A stretch of DNA of 38,331 nt from a virus: IMG/VR virus record IMGVR_UViG_3300031673_000209, positions 1 through 38,331 of that record; one strand, 5' to 3'. The notes under the pieces are model-generated. The model was not told where the DNA came from. It ran no database searches and worked only from the letters and a program-made list of their open reading frames with translations. Shown one piece after another: positions 22,480 through 29,572 of this stretch. The position numbers were made by a program, and so were the translations under genes. The number at the start of each line of letters is the position of its first letter. The first letter of the stretch is position 1.

Positions 22480-23010
22480 TTAGTCCTCATCTTCATAGTC
22501 TAACTCTTCAGCCATTTGTTTTCTTGCTTCGGCATCTTCTCTAAATTTGTGAGACACCTTCTCAATTATTTCCTCGGGTATGTTGGCTTCTCTGAGCGTG
22601 CCTTTCCAGCCGGAATACGGTTCATCACCAGAAATCCAGTGCTTTTCTCCTACCTGAAAACTGGGGGGATCGCTGTAGACCTTTCCACACTCAGTTTCTA
22701 AATACGGCCAAACCTCCAGCGGCGAATCATTACAACAGCCGCAATTATGAGAGCAATCGTATTTATCAGTTTTGTCATTTACTGAAGCAGAACAGAGACG
22801 AACAGTTTTCCAGCGGTTAACATTACGTTTTAAATCAGGATACTCAGCGTACAGTTTTTTCAGATTGTCTAGATCTGTCTGTTTGTCGCTAATTTCCTTC
22901 TCTGTGGTTTCGATTACACCAGGAATACTCCAGAGATATTCTTGTTTAGCACGCCTTTCTTTATCGGCTTGGTTCTTTTCTTCTGGCGTCATGTCGTTAT
23001 AGTTTTTCAT
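22480..23010 (-). CDS. hypothetical protein, 176 aa
   Basis: An N-terminal coiled coil ('EKEISDKQTDLDNLKKLYAE') precedes a Cys/His cluster ('CSHNCGCCNDSPLEVW', ~85-100) that probably binds metal, then an acidic helical end. No family recognised. Starts with an ATGA overlap; its stop is one base before the Pth2 ATG. Confidence 0.72.
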   Translation of the reverse strand: MKNYNDMTPEEKNQADKERRAKQEYLWSIPGVIETTEKEISDKQTDLDNLKKLYAEYPDLKRNVNRWKTVRLCSASVNDKTDKYDCSHNCGCCNDSPLEVWPYLETECGKVYSDPPSFQVGEKHWISGDEPYSGWKGTLREANIPEEIIEKVSHKFREDAEARKQMAEELDYEDED

Positions 23011-23342
23011 GCTGCCTCCTGCGCTAACTTATTAATGCGCGCGTAAATCCATTCACGGGCTTCTTTATGTTCTGCGCAACCGAATGAAAATTTCGTTTCG
23101 GTAGCAGCACAAATATAATGAGCAATACCAGCAGCTAGCCCTAGATAAAAGGTTTCTCTACCGATTTCGCAATGTTTATCTTCGTTGGTTTGACGCTCAA
23201 TTGCCTCATAAGGCAGACCACGCAAAAAACCGTATGCCAACAGCCTTCGGCGTTGGTTCCAACCACCTTCCTTAGCTCCGGCAATTATCCAGGCTCGAAT
23301 TTGAGCCCTAACTTCTTTTCTACTTTTGTTTTCAAAATTCAT
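23007..23342 (-). CDS. hypothetical helical protein, 111 aa
   Basis: First gene after the promoter at 23450-23478, with AGGAG 6-10 bases before the ATG. Helical and basic: 'RKEVRAQIRAWIIAGAKEGGW', 'RRRLLAYGFLRGLPYEAIER', 'YLGLAAGIAHYICAATE'. No family recognised. Confidence 0.75.
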   Translation of the reverse strand: MNFENKSRKEVRAQIRAWIIAGAKEGGWNQRRRLLAYGFLRGLPYEAIERQTNEDKHCEIGRETFYLGLAAGIAHYICAATETKFSFGCAEHKEAREWIYARINKLAQEAA

Positions 23343-23375
23343 GTTATTCTCCTAAAGGTTGAAAGTTACAAACAG

Positions 23376-23441
23376 TTAATACTGGAAAATGTCCAACCAA
23401 GGAGGTCCACGAATTCTTTTATAAATCTACGAATCTTTCAT
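23376..23441 (-). CDS. possible 20-codon ORF with an amber at codon 5
   Basis: ATG AAA GAT TCG TAG, then 16 more codons (IYKRIRGPPWLDIFQY) to TAA. AGGA is 6-9 bases before the ATG and the promoter is directly upstream. It would need UAG read-through, like Pth2. Weak evidence, as the region is a leader. Confidence 0.25.
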
Positions 23442-23449
23442 ACTTATCC

Positions 23450-23478
23450 TATATAACATTATGCGCTGAGTTTGTCAA
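23450..23478 (-). promoter_or_regulatory. sigma70-type promoter
   Basis: TTGACA (23473-23478), 17-base spacer, TATATA (23450-23455), reading leftward to the 111-residue gene. The leader of about 100 bases (23343-23440) carries the small amber-containing ORF. Confidence 0.65.
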
Positions 23479-23516
23479 GTACTTTCTCGCCATTTCTCTC
23501 GCCAGAATCGACTGGG

Positions 23517-23756
23517 CTATTCTATTATTTCTTTTATCTCGTAGTCTTTGTCAGACATTGTACAATTCAAACGTGTCTTTTTTGATGGAAAACTAAAACT
23601 GGTTATGGTTAATTGTTCAAGAGTTTTATTACATTTCAAACTAAAACTGGTTATGGTTAATTGTTCAAGAGTTTTATTACATTTCAAACATTTGAAACTG
23701 AACCATCCGCGTTCAGTTTTCCATTTATGTTTGAATCGCTTTTTCGTAGTAGGCAT
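23517..23756 (-). CDS. zinc-ribbon protein with IKEIIE tail and internal duplication, 79 aa
   Basis: 'KHKWKTERGWFSFKCLKCNKTL' gives H and CxxC; a perfect 48-base tandem duplication repeats 16 residues around 'LKCNKTLEQLTITSFS'; then 'NCTMSDKDYEIKEIIE' and TAG. The ATG at 23756 (MPTTKKRFKHK) is chosen over 23810, which lies in the upstream gene. The frame-preserving duplication is probably recent. Confidence 0.8.
   Translation of the reverse strand: MPTTKKRFKHKWKTERGWFSFKCLKCNKTLEQLTITSFSLKCNKTLEQLTITSFSFPSKKTRLNCTMSDKDYEIKEIIE
23590..23685. repeat. 48-bp perfect tandem duplication
   Basis: Copies at 23590-23637 and 23638-23685 are identical and multiple-of-three in length, inside the zinc-ribbon gene. 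Could also be an assembly or phase-variable slip. Confidence 0.9.
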
Positions 23757-24462
23757 TAGCTGCTCTTTCAAGCCTATACTGCTGTACTTTTTTATATTCG
23801 TACTCGTCAAATATGGGATTCTGCAATTTATCCAAAACTACTAGAGCCCGAGGATTTATAATACATATTTCATCAGTATGTCCAGCGGATATAAAACCTT
23901 TTACTGCATCATACCCGATTTTTCTTAGTATTACGTTAACAGCGAGATGGTCATTTCCGATACCACTATGCATCAACGCTTCACCCAGTGTATGCCTAAA
24001 ATGGTCGGCGTAAGAATTTTGGGGCGGATGTACACGTCGCATCCTGTTAATATATTCCTGAACCTTTTCTTCCAAAGTGTCAGGAACAGCTGGAGCTAAA
24101 ACCATATCATGCTGAATCATTTCCTTTATAATGTTTTTAAATTCATTTTGATCCAACTTATTTAAATCCAGCGTTTTACCTTTAGCATCGAAAATATATA
24201 GGTACCGGTACAAATTAACTGACTCCATATTACTAACAAAGAATGAATGCTGTCCTTCAACTATGGAGCTTATAAGTTCGTTATCAATAGCGTAGCCATA
24301 AATACCGATAGGATTAATTCCAGGGTACACACCTTTCACATTAATCCCTAGCTTATCTGCGTTAGTAAAATGTAGATATTTTCCTTTGTATCTATTTAGA
24401 GCAGAGAAAACATTTTCCAGTTCAACGCCTTCACGCTCATATCGGGTTTTTGCTACCTTCAT
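23725..24462 (-). CDS. ADP-ribosyltransferase-like protein, 245 aa
   Basis: 'KYLHFTNADKLGINVKGVYP' then 'NPIGIYGYAID' and, near the end, 'LRKIGYDAVKGFISAGHTDE' with 'ICIINPRALVVL' follow the order H-F-T...G-I-Y...G-Y-D-A-V...E-x-x-x-x-N-P of ART-like domains in phage polyvalent proteins. It is a stand-alone version of the N-terminus of the protein at 1-2860. Catalytic residues are not proven. ATG 24462 has GGAG 6-9 bases upstream. Its end overlaps the zinc-ribbon gene by 32 bases. Confidence 0.65.
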   Translation of the reverse strand: MKVAKTRYEREGVELENVFSALNRYKGKYLHFTNADKLGINVKGVYPGINPIGIYGYAIDNELISSIVEGQHSFFVSNMESVNLYRYLYIFDAKGKTLDLNKLDQNEFKNIIKEMIQHDMVLAPAVPDTLEEKVQEYINRMRRVHPPQNSYADHFRHTLGEALMHSGIGNDHLAVNVILRKIGYDAVKGFISAGHTDEICIINPRALVVLDKLQNPIFDEYEYKKVQQYRLERAANAYYEKAIQT

Positions 24463-24492
24463 GAAATCTCCAGTCAATCAGCCTAATGTTCG

Positions 24493-24535
24493 CCCGAGTT
24501 TTGCTCGGGAAGGAACAAACCTACAGCTGTAGGTT
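24493..24535. promoter_or_regulatory. hairpin and 18-bp palindrome between genes
   Basis: CCCGAG/CTCGGG (24493-24509, 5-base loop) is followed by the perfect palindrome AACCTACAGCTGTAGGTT (24518-24535), the form of an operator for a dimeric regulator or of an RNA hairpin. It lies in a 90-base gap upstream of the ART-like gene on the minus strand. Confidence 0.45.
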
Positions 24536-24555
24536 GTTGACGCAAATATGTGATA

Positions 24556-24783
24556 TTATTGAACGGAAGTTAGAGTATTACGCTCGTCTAGCAGGTTTCT
24601 TAGGTAAAATAGGTAGCTTTCGAATTTTGATTCATTTTCTATAAGGATGGTACATTCTGCCGGAGTGAAACCTAAATACTCATTTAGAGCTATACCGGGT
24701 CGTAGGTGTTGCCATGAAGCAACAGCATTATGGACCTCTTCAAACTCAACCTCTCCTAATAAATACTGTTTCATGAAGCTCAT
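24556..24783 (-). CDS. hypothetical protein, 75 aa
   Basis: Acidic helical protein ('FEEVHNAVASWQHLRPGIALNEYLGFTPAECTILIE'), resembling small phage proteins with a Y-L-G-(F/L)-T/S-x-x-E-x turn-helix; no firm family. It starts 10 bases after the hpt stop with AAGGA before ATG (24783; a second ATG is at codon 4). Confidence 0.7.
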   Translation of the reverse strand: MSFMKQYLLGEVEFEEVHNAVASWQHLRPGIALNEYLGFTPAECTILIENESKFESYLFYLRNLLDERNTLTSVQ

Positions 24784-24793
24784 GTTTTAATCC

Positions 24794-25309
24794 TTAGTCG
24801 GGGGCAGCTGGAAGTATTTTTATTTCTGGCAGGTTACGACCGTCTTGGTTATAATCTAAACCATAACCTATCACAAATTTATCTTCGATAGTGAAACCTA
24901 GATAATCTATTTTCACTTCTTTTATCGTCTTTGCCGGTTTATGCAGCAGAGAACACAGTTTAACTGATTTGGGAGATCTCGCTTCTAGCATATCCAACAG
25001 ATACCTAGAAGTTAAACCTGTATCAACAATATCCTCCACTACCAGCACGTTGGCATTTTCTATTGGGAAATCCAAATCGTGTGTGATTTGCACCGCGCCA
25101 CTGGATTTAGTATTATCGTAGCTTTTAAGCCCTAGAAAAGCAATCTTCATTGGTAAGTGGATTTGCCGTGCCAGATCGGCAGTGAACATGAAGCTACCTT
25201 TAAGGACGCAGAGTAATACTATCGGTTGTCCTTCGTAGTCTATGGTAATTCGTTTACCTAACTGATTAACCCTATGACGAATGGTACGTTCAGATAGTAG
25301 TGTTTTCAT
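24794..25309 (-). CDS. hpt: hypoxanthine phosphoribosyltransferase
   Basis: Transfers ribose-5-phosphate from PRPP to hypoxanthine or guanine (purine salvage). Motifs: 'LCVLKGSFMFTADL' (~33-46), flexible-loop region 'LGLKSYDNTKSSG', PRPP loop 'VLVVEDIVDTGLT' (~93-105), 'DKFVIGYGLDYNQDGRNLP' near the end. 171 residues, typical length. The ATG overlaps the TGA of the 13-codon VLICA peptide, so its translation is probably coupled to that peptide. Confidence 0.95.
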   Translation of the reverse strand: MKTLLSERTIRHRVNQLGKRITIDYEGQPIVLLCVLKGSFMFTADLARQIHLPMKIAFLGLKSYDNTKSSGAVQITHDLDFPIENANVLVVEDIVDTGLTSRYLLDMLEARSPKSVKLCSLLHKPAKTIKEVKIDYLGFTIEDKFVIGYGLDYNQDGRNLPEIKILPAAPD

Positions 25310-25347
25310 GCGCAGATTAGCACCTTTCTTTTGGGAGGATCTGTCAT
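25306..25347 (-). CDS. 13-codon VLICA peptide upstream of hpt
   Basis: ATG overlaps the stop of the upstream IKEVIE-tail gene, and its TGA overlaps the hpt ATG, so it fills the gap exactly. It reads MTDPPKRKVLICA; the tail equals that of the 5873 and 7462 genes in other codons. It is the one place where the two tail families touch. It could be a translated regulatory leader. Confidence 0.6.
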   Translation of the reverse strand: MTDPPKRKVLICA

Positions 25348-25814
25348 TCTATCACTTCCTTAATTAGAAGCTCAGAATGTTTCTGGGCGTTGATTAGAAA
25401 GGTTCTCGAACTATTTCTAGCCCACAGAAACTTACCAGATAGCCTTCCCCCTTTCTCTAATCCCTCCCTAAATGCGCTGAATATAAATTCATCAAACCTA
25501 AAATCGAAAATAAAACCCTCATCGGTGAGAACTTTAAAAACTGTGCTATTTTTACGCTCTTCAAAATCGATCACAGTAAGTCCCGAGAACTCTACGTTCT
25601 TTACGGTTTTCTTACCTACCTGATGTAGCGCTTTGGTTCCCCAGCCGGTTCTATAAGTTTGTGCCCAATTGATAGCAGTATCGTAGGAACGTTTTTGTTT
25701 TAAAGCAATATCTAACGGGAAAGCAGGAGTACCTTCATGTTTATAGCCATAAAGCTCTCCTTCCTGTTTAGCCCCCTGTGGAAATATGTAAATAACTTCT
25801 TTAGGTATAATCAT
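25344..25814 (-). CDS. 156-aa protein with IKEVIE tail, no zinc ribbon
   Basis: Alpha/beta protein starting 'MIIPKEVIYIFPQGAKQEG'; no CxxC pairs. The end 'AQKHSELLIKEVIE' matches 'CSELTIKDIIT' of a zinc-ribbon member with His in place of Cys. Shows the tail on an unrelated body. ATG overlaps the macro-domain gene's stop (ATGA). Confidence 0.75.
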   Translation of the reverse strand: MIIPKEVIYIFPQGAKQEGELYGYKHEGTPAFPLDIALKQKRSYDTAINWAQTYRTGWGTKALHQVGKKTVKNVEFSGLTVIDFEERKNSTVFKVLTDEGFIFDFRFDEFIFSAFREGLEKGGRLSGKFLWARNSSRTFLINAQKHSELLIKEVIE

Positions 25815-26353
25815 TGATCTCCAGGTCTTTTAATAATAAAGACCTGGACATCATCTTTCTTCTCGACATAAGTGGCAAATTTATCTATAGTTTTACTATA
25901 AAAATTCCAATCACCACCAGCAAGCCCACACCCAATTTTATAGGGAAAGGCTACCGAGTTTAAATCTTTTATATCCGCGATTGCCATCAAACAATCGTAG
26001 AAGAATTGCTTCCTATCTTTAGCTGCATCGTTAAAATTTAAAAAACCATGTCCGTTGGGTTTTCCCGGGTAAATTTGGGCAGTTGCATTAATTACGTACC
26101 GTTTCCCATTTCCGTCGCCGCGAGTGTATATTTCCCCAGGCTTGTGAATAAATTTACCTATTTTTCTTTCCTGGTAGATATTAGAATAAGGGTATTTTTG
26201 AAATATTCCGTAAGCTAACCCAGACCATGTTTTAGAAATACAGTTACACTGATGTACTATGTATTTAGCATCATGATCTAGCAGATCGCCTTCTATTAAT
26301 TTCACTGACACTGCACTAACCTGCACCTTACTACGCCAGACCTGGGTCGTCAA
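25811..26353 (-). CDS. macro domain protein, ~180 aa
   Basis: 'VKLIEGDLLDHDAKYIVHQC' is the macro-domain start (G-D-(L/I)-(L/T)...D-A-I-V-(H/N)-x-x-N), with 'GLAYGIFQKYP', 'YVINATAQIYPG' and the loop 'IGCGLAGGDWN'. It most resembles the Poa1p/ALC1 type that binds or hydrolyses ADP-ribose derivatives. A start at TTG 26353 or at GTGs ten or more codons later is unclear. With ART-like proteins nearby, it could reverse or read ADP-ribosylation. Confidence 0.85.
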   Translation of the reverse strand: MTTQVWRSKVQVSAVSVKLIEGDLLDHDAKYIVHQCNCISKTWSGLAYGIFQKYPYSNIYQERKIGKFIHKPGEIYTRGDGNGKRYVINATAQIYPGKPNGHGFLNFNDAAKDRKQFFYDCLMAIADIKDLNSVAFPYKIGCGLAGGDWNFYSKTIDKFATYVEKKDDVQVFIIKRPGDQ

Positions 26354-26365
26354 GCGCGTACTTGG

Positions 26366-26551
26366 TCACAGCAGCCCTTTCAGCTTAGCTTTAAGCGCAC
26401 GCTTTTCCATTTCTATTTCTGTGCACCGTCCTTGCACATGCTTTAAAGCGTCGTACAACGCTTTTCTCTCTGTCAAAACTTCCCCCAGTATATCTAGCAA
26501 GTTGCTATTATCCAAGTTCATTTCACGAACTTCTTCAATTGTTTTTTGCAT
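26366..26551 (-). CDS. coiled-coil protein, 61 aa
   Basis: Heptad-like helix ('LLDILGEVLTERKALYDALK'). First gene after the promoter at 26576-26604. 'EMEKRALKAKLKGLL' ends it. No family; small phage adaptor or regulator possible. Confidence 0.65.
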   Translation of the reverse strand: MQKTIEEVREMNLDNSNLLDILGEVLTERKALYDALKHVQGRCTEIEMEKRALKAKLKGLL

Positions 26552-26575
26552 TTTTCCTCAGAACAGTGAACTTCC

Positions 26576-26604
26576 ACTGTACACTTCAGCTCAGCAATAG
26601 TCAA
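26576..26604 (-). promoter_or_regulatory. probable sigma70-type promoter
   Basis: TTGACT (26599-26604), 17-base spacer, TACAGT (26576-26581). It reads leftward to the coiled-coil gene and the macro/hpt operon. A short hairpin (ACAGTG/CACTGT, 26565-26580) overlaps its -10. Confidence 0.5.
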
Positions 26605-26662
26605 GCTTTCTATCCGAGAAGTTTCTTCAGTTTTTCAGTGCGCTGTTGCAGTTTTTTTCTTT

Positions 26663-28507
26663 CTATCCAGGGTTGATTATTCTGTAAATTTCTGCCATGC
26701 GTTCTTCGTTTTCGGGATAAGCTCTATCAGATGCCCAACCATCCGGGGCAATGCTTTCTATGAGATATTTGTCAACCTTTGGGTTGTTATAGAATACCAT
26801 ATGTAAAGTTCCCCCATCTAGCTCGTGCAAAAATGGGTGTCTGGCTAACACTTCGGGATATTCTCTCCAAACCTTTATAGGCACTGCCAACATTAATGCT
26901 CTAGCTCCAACTGTTGGATCGTTAGTTAATTCCTCTAAAACTGTCCTCATAGAGGTTGCACCATTTTTACCATAAAACTTTTCGTAATCTTCGTGCTCAA
27001 GAACTTTTTCTAAATCCTTTGGATCTACTCGTGCCCAGTTTAAATAGGAGTCCTTATACTGTCCCAATCCATACTTACCGCCTTGTATCATCCCCTTTAT
27101 ATAATCATCTTCGTTGGTCAGATAGGTTTTGGCGAACTCTTTTTTAAGAGGATCAATTTCGTCTTTCAAATCATTCATGTGTGGTATAATTGATTCAAAT
27201 GGAGTATTTTTATACCTATCACTGTTCCAAGAAGCGTTCTGCAGATCTGAAACCAATGTATCTAAATCACTTTTGTGCCACCACGTGGAGTTATGAGACA
27301 TGCTGGGCATAATGTTTATTAAAAAGTTTGCAGTACGTATAGTATTATCATTCTTTAACAGATAATCTACAGATTCGCCTGGATACTTTTTCTTAATATT
27401 TTCAGCCTGCTCTTTGCCAATTTCTCTGGCGGCACTTTTAATTTTATTAACCTTATCTATGATATTTTTATAAACAAAATATTTAAGTTCTCCATATTTA
27501 ACATCCTGCCACTCCATGGTGGAAGAGCTATGCTGTGAATAAGCGGGCAAATACTGTATATCAATTTTTACCCCAGGAGGTGCCACTTCCTCTAGTTTTT
27601 CTTTAACCTTCTCAGATCCGTCATCTTCTTGTTTTAAAACTATTACCTTTTCCAAATCCGCTCCATCAAACGGAAATGGTAACGGAACAGCCCACTCCCG
27701 CTCGTACTTATACATATCGGATATAAAAAGATCTTTGTAGGATTCTGATTCACGTCCTTTATTCAACATTTCGAGGTATTGTTTTTCGGGATAGTAGCGC
27801 ATTTTCTTAGCACGCCTGCGCTGAATAGCACCAGCGTTGAATGCAAAAACTACGTTACCAAACTTTGCGGCTGCTGTTAAGTCTGATGTGAAAGACAGAT
27901 TAGCAAAAGCTGTGCTTTTATGAAACTTTCTATTCTTCAATACGGAGTAAGCGTCGGCTGGGTTGGTTCCATGGTACAGCGTGGAGTGAGGTTGAGCAAA
28001 CTCTTGGCGCGGTTGCTTTGCAAATTGGGAATAGTACTCTTTGCTGTATTCTCCTAATCGAGCTAGCTGCTGATACTCCCTATGTATTAACCCAGCTATT
28101 TGCCACTGTTTAATGGACATTAGGTATTTGCGTAGCTTGTACAACTCCTCTAGAATGGGTTTGACATCTTCTTTAGCGGTTTGCCAATTAATTGTATGTT
28201 TTTGACTCAGAAGCGTTTCTATGGGGATAAGCTTTTCTGGGTCATAACCTTCCTTGTCTTGGAGGATGAATTTGAAAGCCCTAATAATTTGGCGCAGATA
28301 ATCAAATCTATCTTTAAGCTCTGCTGCAAAGGCATACAAATTGGCGATTTTTACTATCAGATTTAAATCAGCCTTTTTCTTACGCTTCTTTTTCTTCACC
28401 TTTTTTTGGAGAGAAGTACCTTTAGGAGTATGTTTTTCCCACTTCTCAGCCATTTCCGGATCGTTGGCATACATCCATTTGCGCTGCTGTTTGGAACGAA
28501 AGGGCAT
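26663..28507 (-). CDS. large phage protein with ART-like domain, 614 aa
   Basis: The start 'MPFRSKQQRKWMYANDPEMA' followed by 'EKWEKHTPKG' is a motif common at the ends of phage head-associated proteins; a Lys-rich run and the helix 'LIVKIANLYAFAAEL' follow. Residues ~178-275 look like an ADP-ribosyltransferase: 'LYHGTN', 'ANLSFTSDLTAAAKFGNVVF' and 'YEREWAVPLPF' match the (R/H)-(S/Y)-E type order. The remaining half is unassigned. It may be an injected virion enzyme that modifies host proteins. The TAG stop is followed in frame by 13 sense codons. Confidence 0.75.
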   Translation of the reverse strand: MPFRSKQQRKWMYANDPEMAEKWEKHTPKGTSLQKKVKKKKRKKKADLNLIVKIANLYAFAAELKDRFDYLRQIIRAFKFILQDKEGYDPEKLIPIETLLSQKHTINWQTAKEDVKPILEELYKLRKYLMSIKQWQIAGLIHREYQQLARLGEYSKEYYSQFAKQPRQEFAQPHSTLYHGTNPADAYSVLKNRKFHKSTAFANLSFTSDLTAAAKFGNVVFAFNAGAIQRRRAKKMRYYPEKQYLEMLNKGRESESYKDLFISDMYKYEREWAVPLPFPFDGADLEKVIVLKQEDDGSEKVKEKLEEVAPPGVKIDIQYLPAYSQHSSSTMEWQDVKYGELKYFVYKNIIDKVNKIKSAAREIGKEQAENIKKKYPGESVDYLLKNDNTIRTANFLINIMPSMSHNSTWWHKSDLDTLVSDLQNASWNSDRYKNTPFESIIPHMNDLKDEIDPLKKEFAKTYLTNEDDYIKGMIQGGKYGLGQYKDSYLNWARVDPKDLEKVLEHEDYEKFYGKNGATSMRTVLEELTNDPTVGARALMLAVPIKVWREYPEVLARHPFLHELDGGTLHMVFYNNPKVDKYLIESIAPDGWASDRAYPENEERMAEIYRIINPG

Positions 28508-28534
28508 CACAAGTATGCATAATTATTGCGCGCA

Positions 28535-28708
28535 TCATTTTTTCTTAGATTTTGGCTGTTTAGATGGGTAATCACCATCTCTTTTGCGCACGGGTGGCAT
28601 CATAGCTTCAGCCAACATCTTTTTGCCTTCTTCTGTTTTAATCAGCTTAGCTATTAAATCCTCCTCCTTTCGTTTCTGAAACGCTTGTTCTATTGTTATT
28701 GTTTTCAT
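28535..28708 (-). CDS. small basic protein, 57 aa
   Basis: 'MKTITIEQAFQKRKEEDLIA...' with a Lys-rich tail 'PSKQPKSKKK'. ATG at 28708 shares its A with the CCA end of tRNA-Val. No family recognised. Confidence 0.65.
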   Translation of the reverse strand: MKTITIEQAFQKRKEEDLIAKLIKTEEGKKMLAEAMMPPVRKRDGDYPSKQPKSKKK

Positions 28709-28782
28709 GGTGTGGGGTGAGGGATTCGAACCCACGGCTTCGATCCTGTAAAAATCGATTTCTTCCACTGAATTAACCCCAC
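28708..28782 (-). tRNA. tRNA-Val (TAC)
   Basis: Acceptor GTGGGGT/ACCCCAC, anticodon stem CGATT/GATCG with loop TTTACAG, T-loop TTCGAAT, CCA encoded and overlapping the next ATG. Confidence 0.92.
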
Positions 28783-28790
28783 GTGTTCAC

Positions 28791-29018
28791 TCACTCTATT
28801 ATATCTTTTATATCAAGCTCGTCATCTGTCATGGTGCAGGGATAATTATTTTTCATGCACACTTCTAACAATTCATCTTCCTTTTCAGGATGCTGTTTGA
28901 TCAGTTGGGTCTTTTGCTGTGTAAACTTATCTCCGTGATAAGCTATTAAATCCTTTAAGAAAGATTCTTTAGCCCCGCATTTGCGACACACGCCGTCTTT
29001 GAATCGATGTACTCTCAC
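28791..29018 (-). CDS. zinc-ribbon protein with IKDIIE tail, 75 aa
   Basis: 'VHRFKDGVCRKCGAKES' supplies H4, C10 and C13; the middle is helical; the end is 'YPCTMTDDELDIKDIIE'. GTG start overlaps the upstream TAG (TAGTG). It is the last member of the cassette before tRNA-Val. Confidence 0.8.
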   Translation of the reverse strand: MRVHRFKDGVCRKCGAKESFLKDLIAYHGDKFTQQKTQLIKQHPEKEDELLEVCMKNNYPCTMTDDELDIKDIIE

Positions 29019-29019
29019 A

Positions 29020-29211
29020 CTATCCTATTATATCGCGGATGATAATTTCTACACACTTCTCTTCGCCAGTTGTGTCATAGTATCTCACTGAAGTCCAAAA
29101 CCTACTCTTGTCTTTATACGCTGTTAATCCGCATTTAGTACATTTATAGTAATTGTACTCTTTTCTCTCAAAGCTATGCCGAGATTTTACTTCTACTCTG
29201 TGAAACGACAC
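29020..29211 (-). CDS. zinc-ribbon protein with IRDIIG tail, 63 aa
   Basis: 'SRHSFERKEYNYYKCTKCG' (H~12, CxxC ~24-27) and 'KCVEIIIRDIIG'. One of the shortest members, showing the minimal unit: H, CxxC, C and tail. GTG start and TAG stop both overlap neighbours. Confidence 0.8.
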   Translation of the reverse strand: MSFHRVEVKSRHSFERKEYNYYKCTKCGLTAYKDKSRFWTSVRYYDTTGEEKCVEIIIRDIIG

Positions 29212-29489
29212 TATTCTATTATATCCCAGATTATAATTTCTGCACAGCTCTCCCCGCCGGTCATCTTTTTGAACCCAATTGGGTGGGGATATATTACGTA
29301 CATTCTACCGTTTTCTTGTCGTGCCCGTAGTCCGCACTTGGTGCAAACGAAAAGAGGTCGATTCCTCATATTGTCTTCGTCTGTGTATTTAAACTCATGG
29401 TACGCTTTTACTTCAGTAGGTGAGAGCATTACTGTAGCATACAGTACGCCAGGAAGAGCATTACCCATACCAGGAAAATTAATAGGCAC
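29211..29489 (-). CDS. zinc-ribbon protein with IWDIIE tail, 92 aa
   Basis: 'YHEFKYTDEDNMRNRPLFVC' then 'TKCGLRARQ' gives H and CxxC; the end is 'ESCAEIIIWDIIE' with TAG. Closely related to the 29211-29020 protein (C-x-E-I-I-I-x-D-I-I), so this pair is a recent duplication. GTG start overlaps the upstream TAG. Confidence 0.8.
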   Translation of the reverse strand: MPINFPGMGNALPGVLYATVMLSPTEVKAYHEFKYTDEDNMRNRPLFVCTKCGLRARQENGRMYVIYPHPIGFKKMTGGESCAEIIIWDIIE

Positions 29490-29572
29490 TACTTCACCAC
29501 TGTCTGGTACTCTTCGTTGTTTGTCTTACACACGGCGATTAATTTGGAATCAGATGATATACATTTTTCCAT
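29489..29572 (-). CDS. 27-aa ORF, likely frameshifted continuation of upstream gene
   Basis: The reading frame 'MEKCISSDSKLIAVCKTNNE' continues to TAG at 29489. It overlaps the 29741 gene just after a run of seven A, and removing one A would join the two into one protein. It may be a separate small gene, a +1 frameshift product or a sequencing slip. Confidence 0.4.
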   Translation of the reverse strand: MEKCISSDSKLIAVCKTNNEEYQTVVK

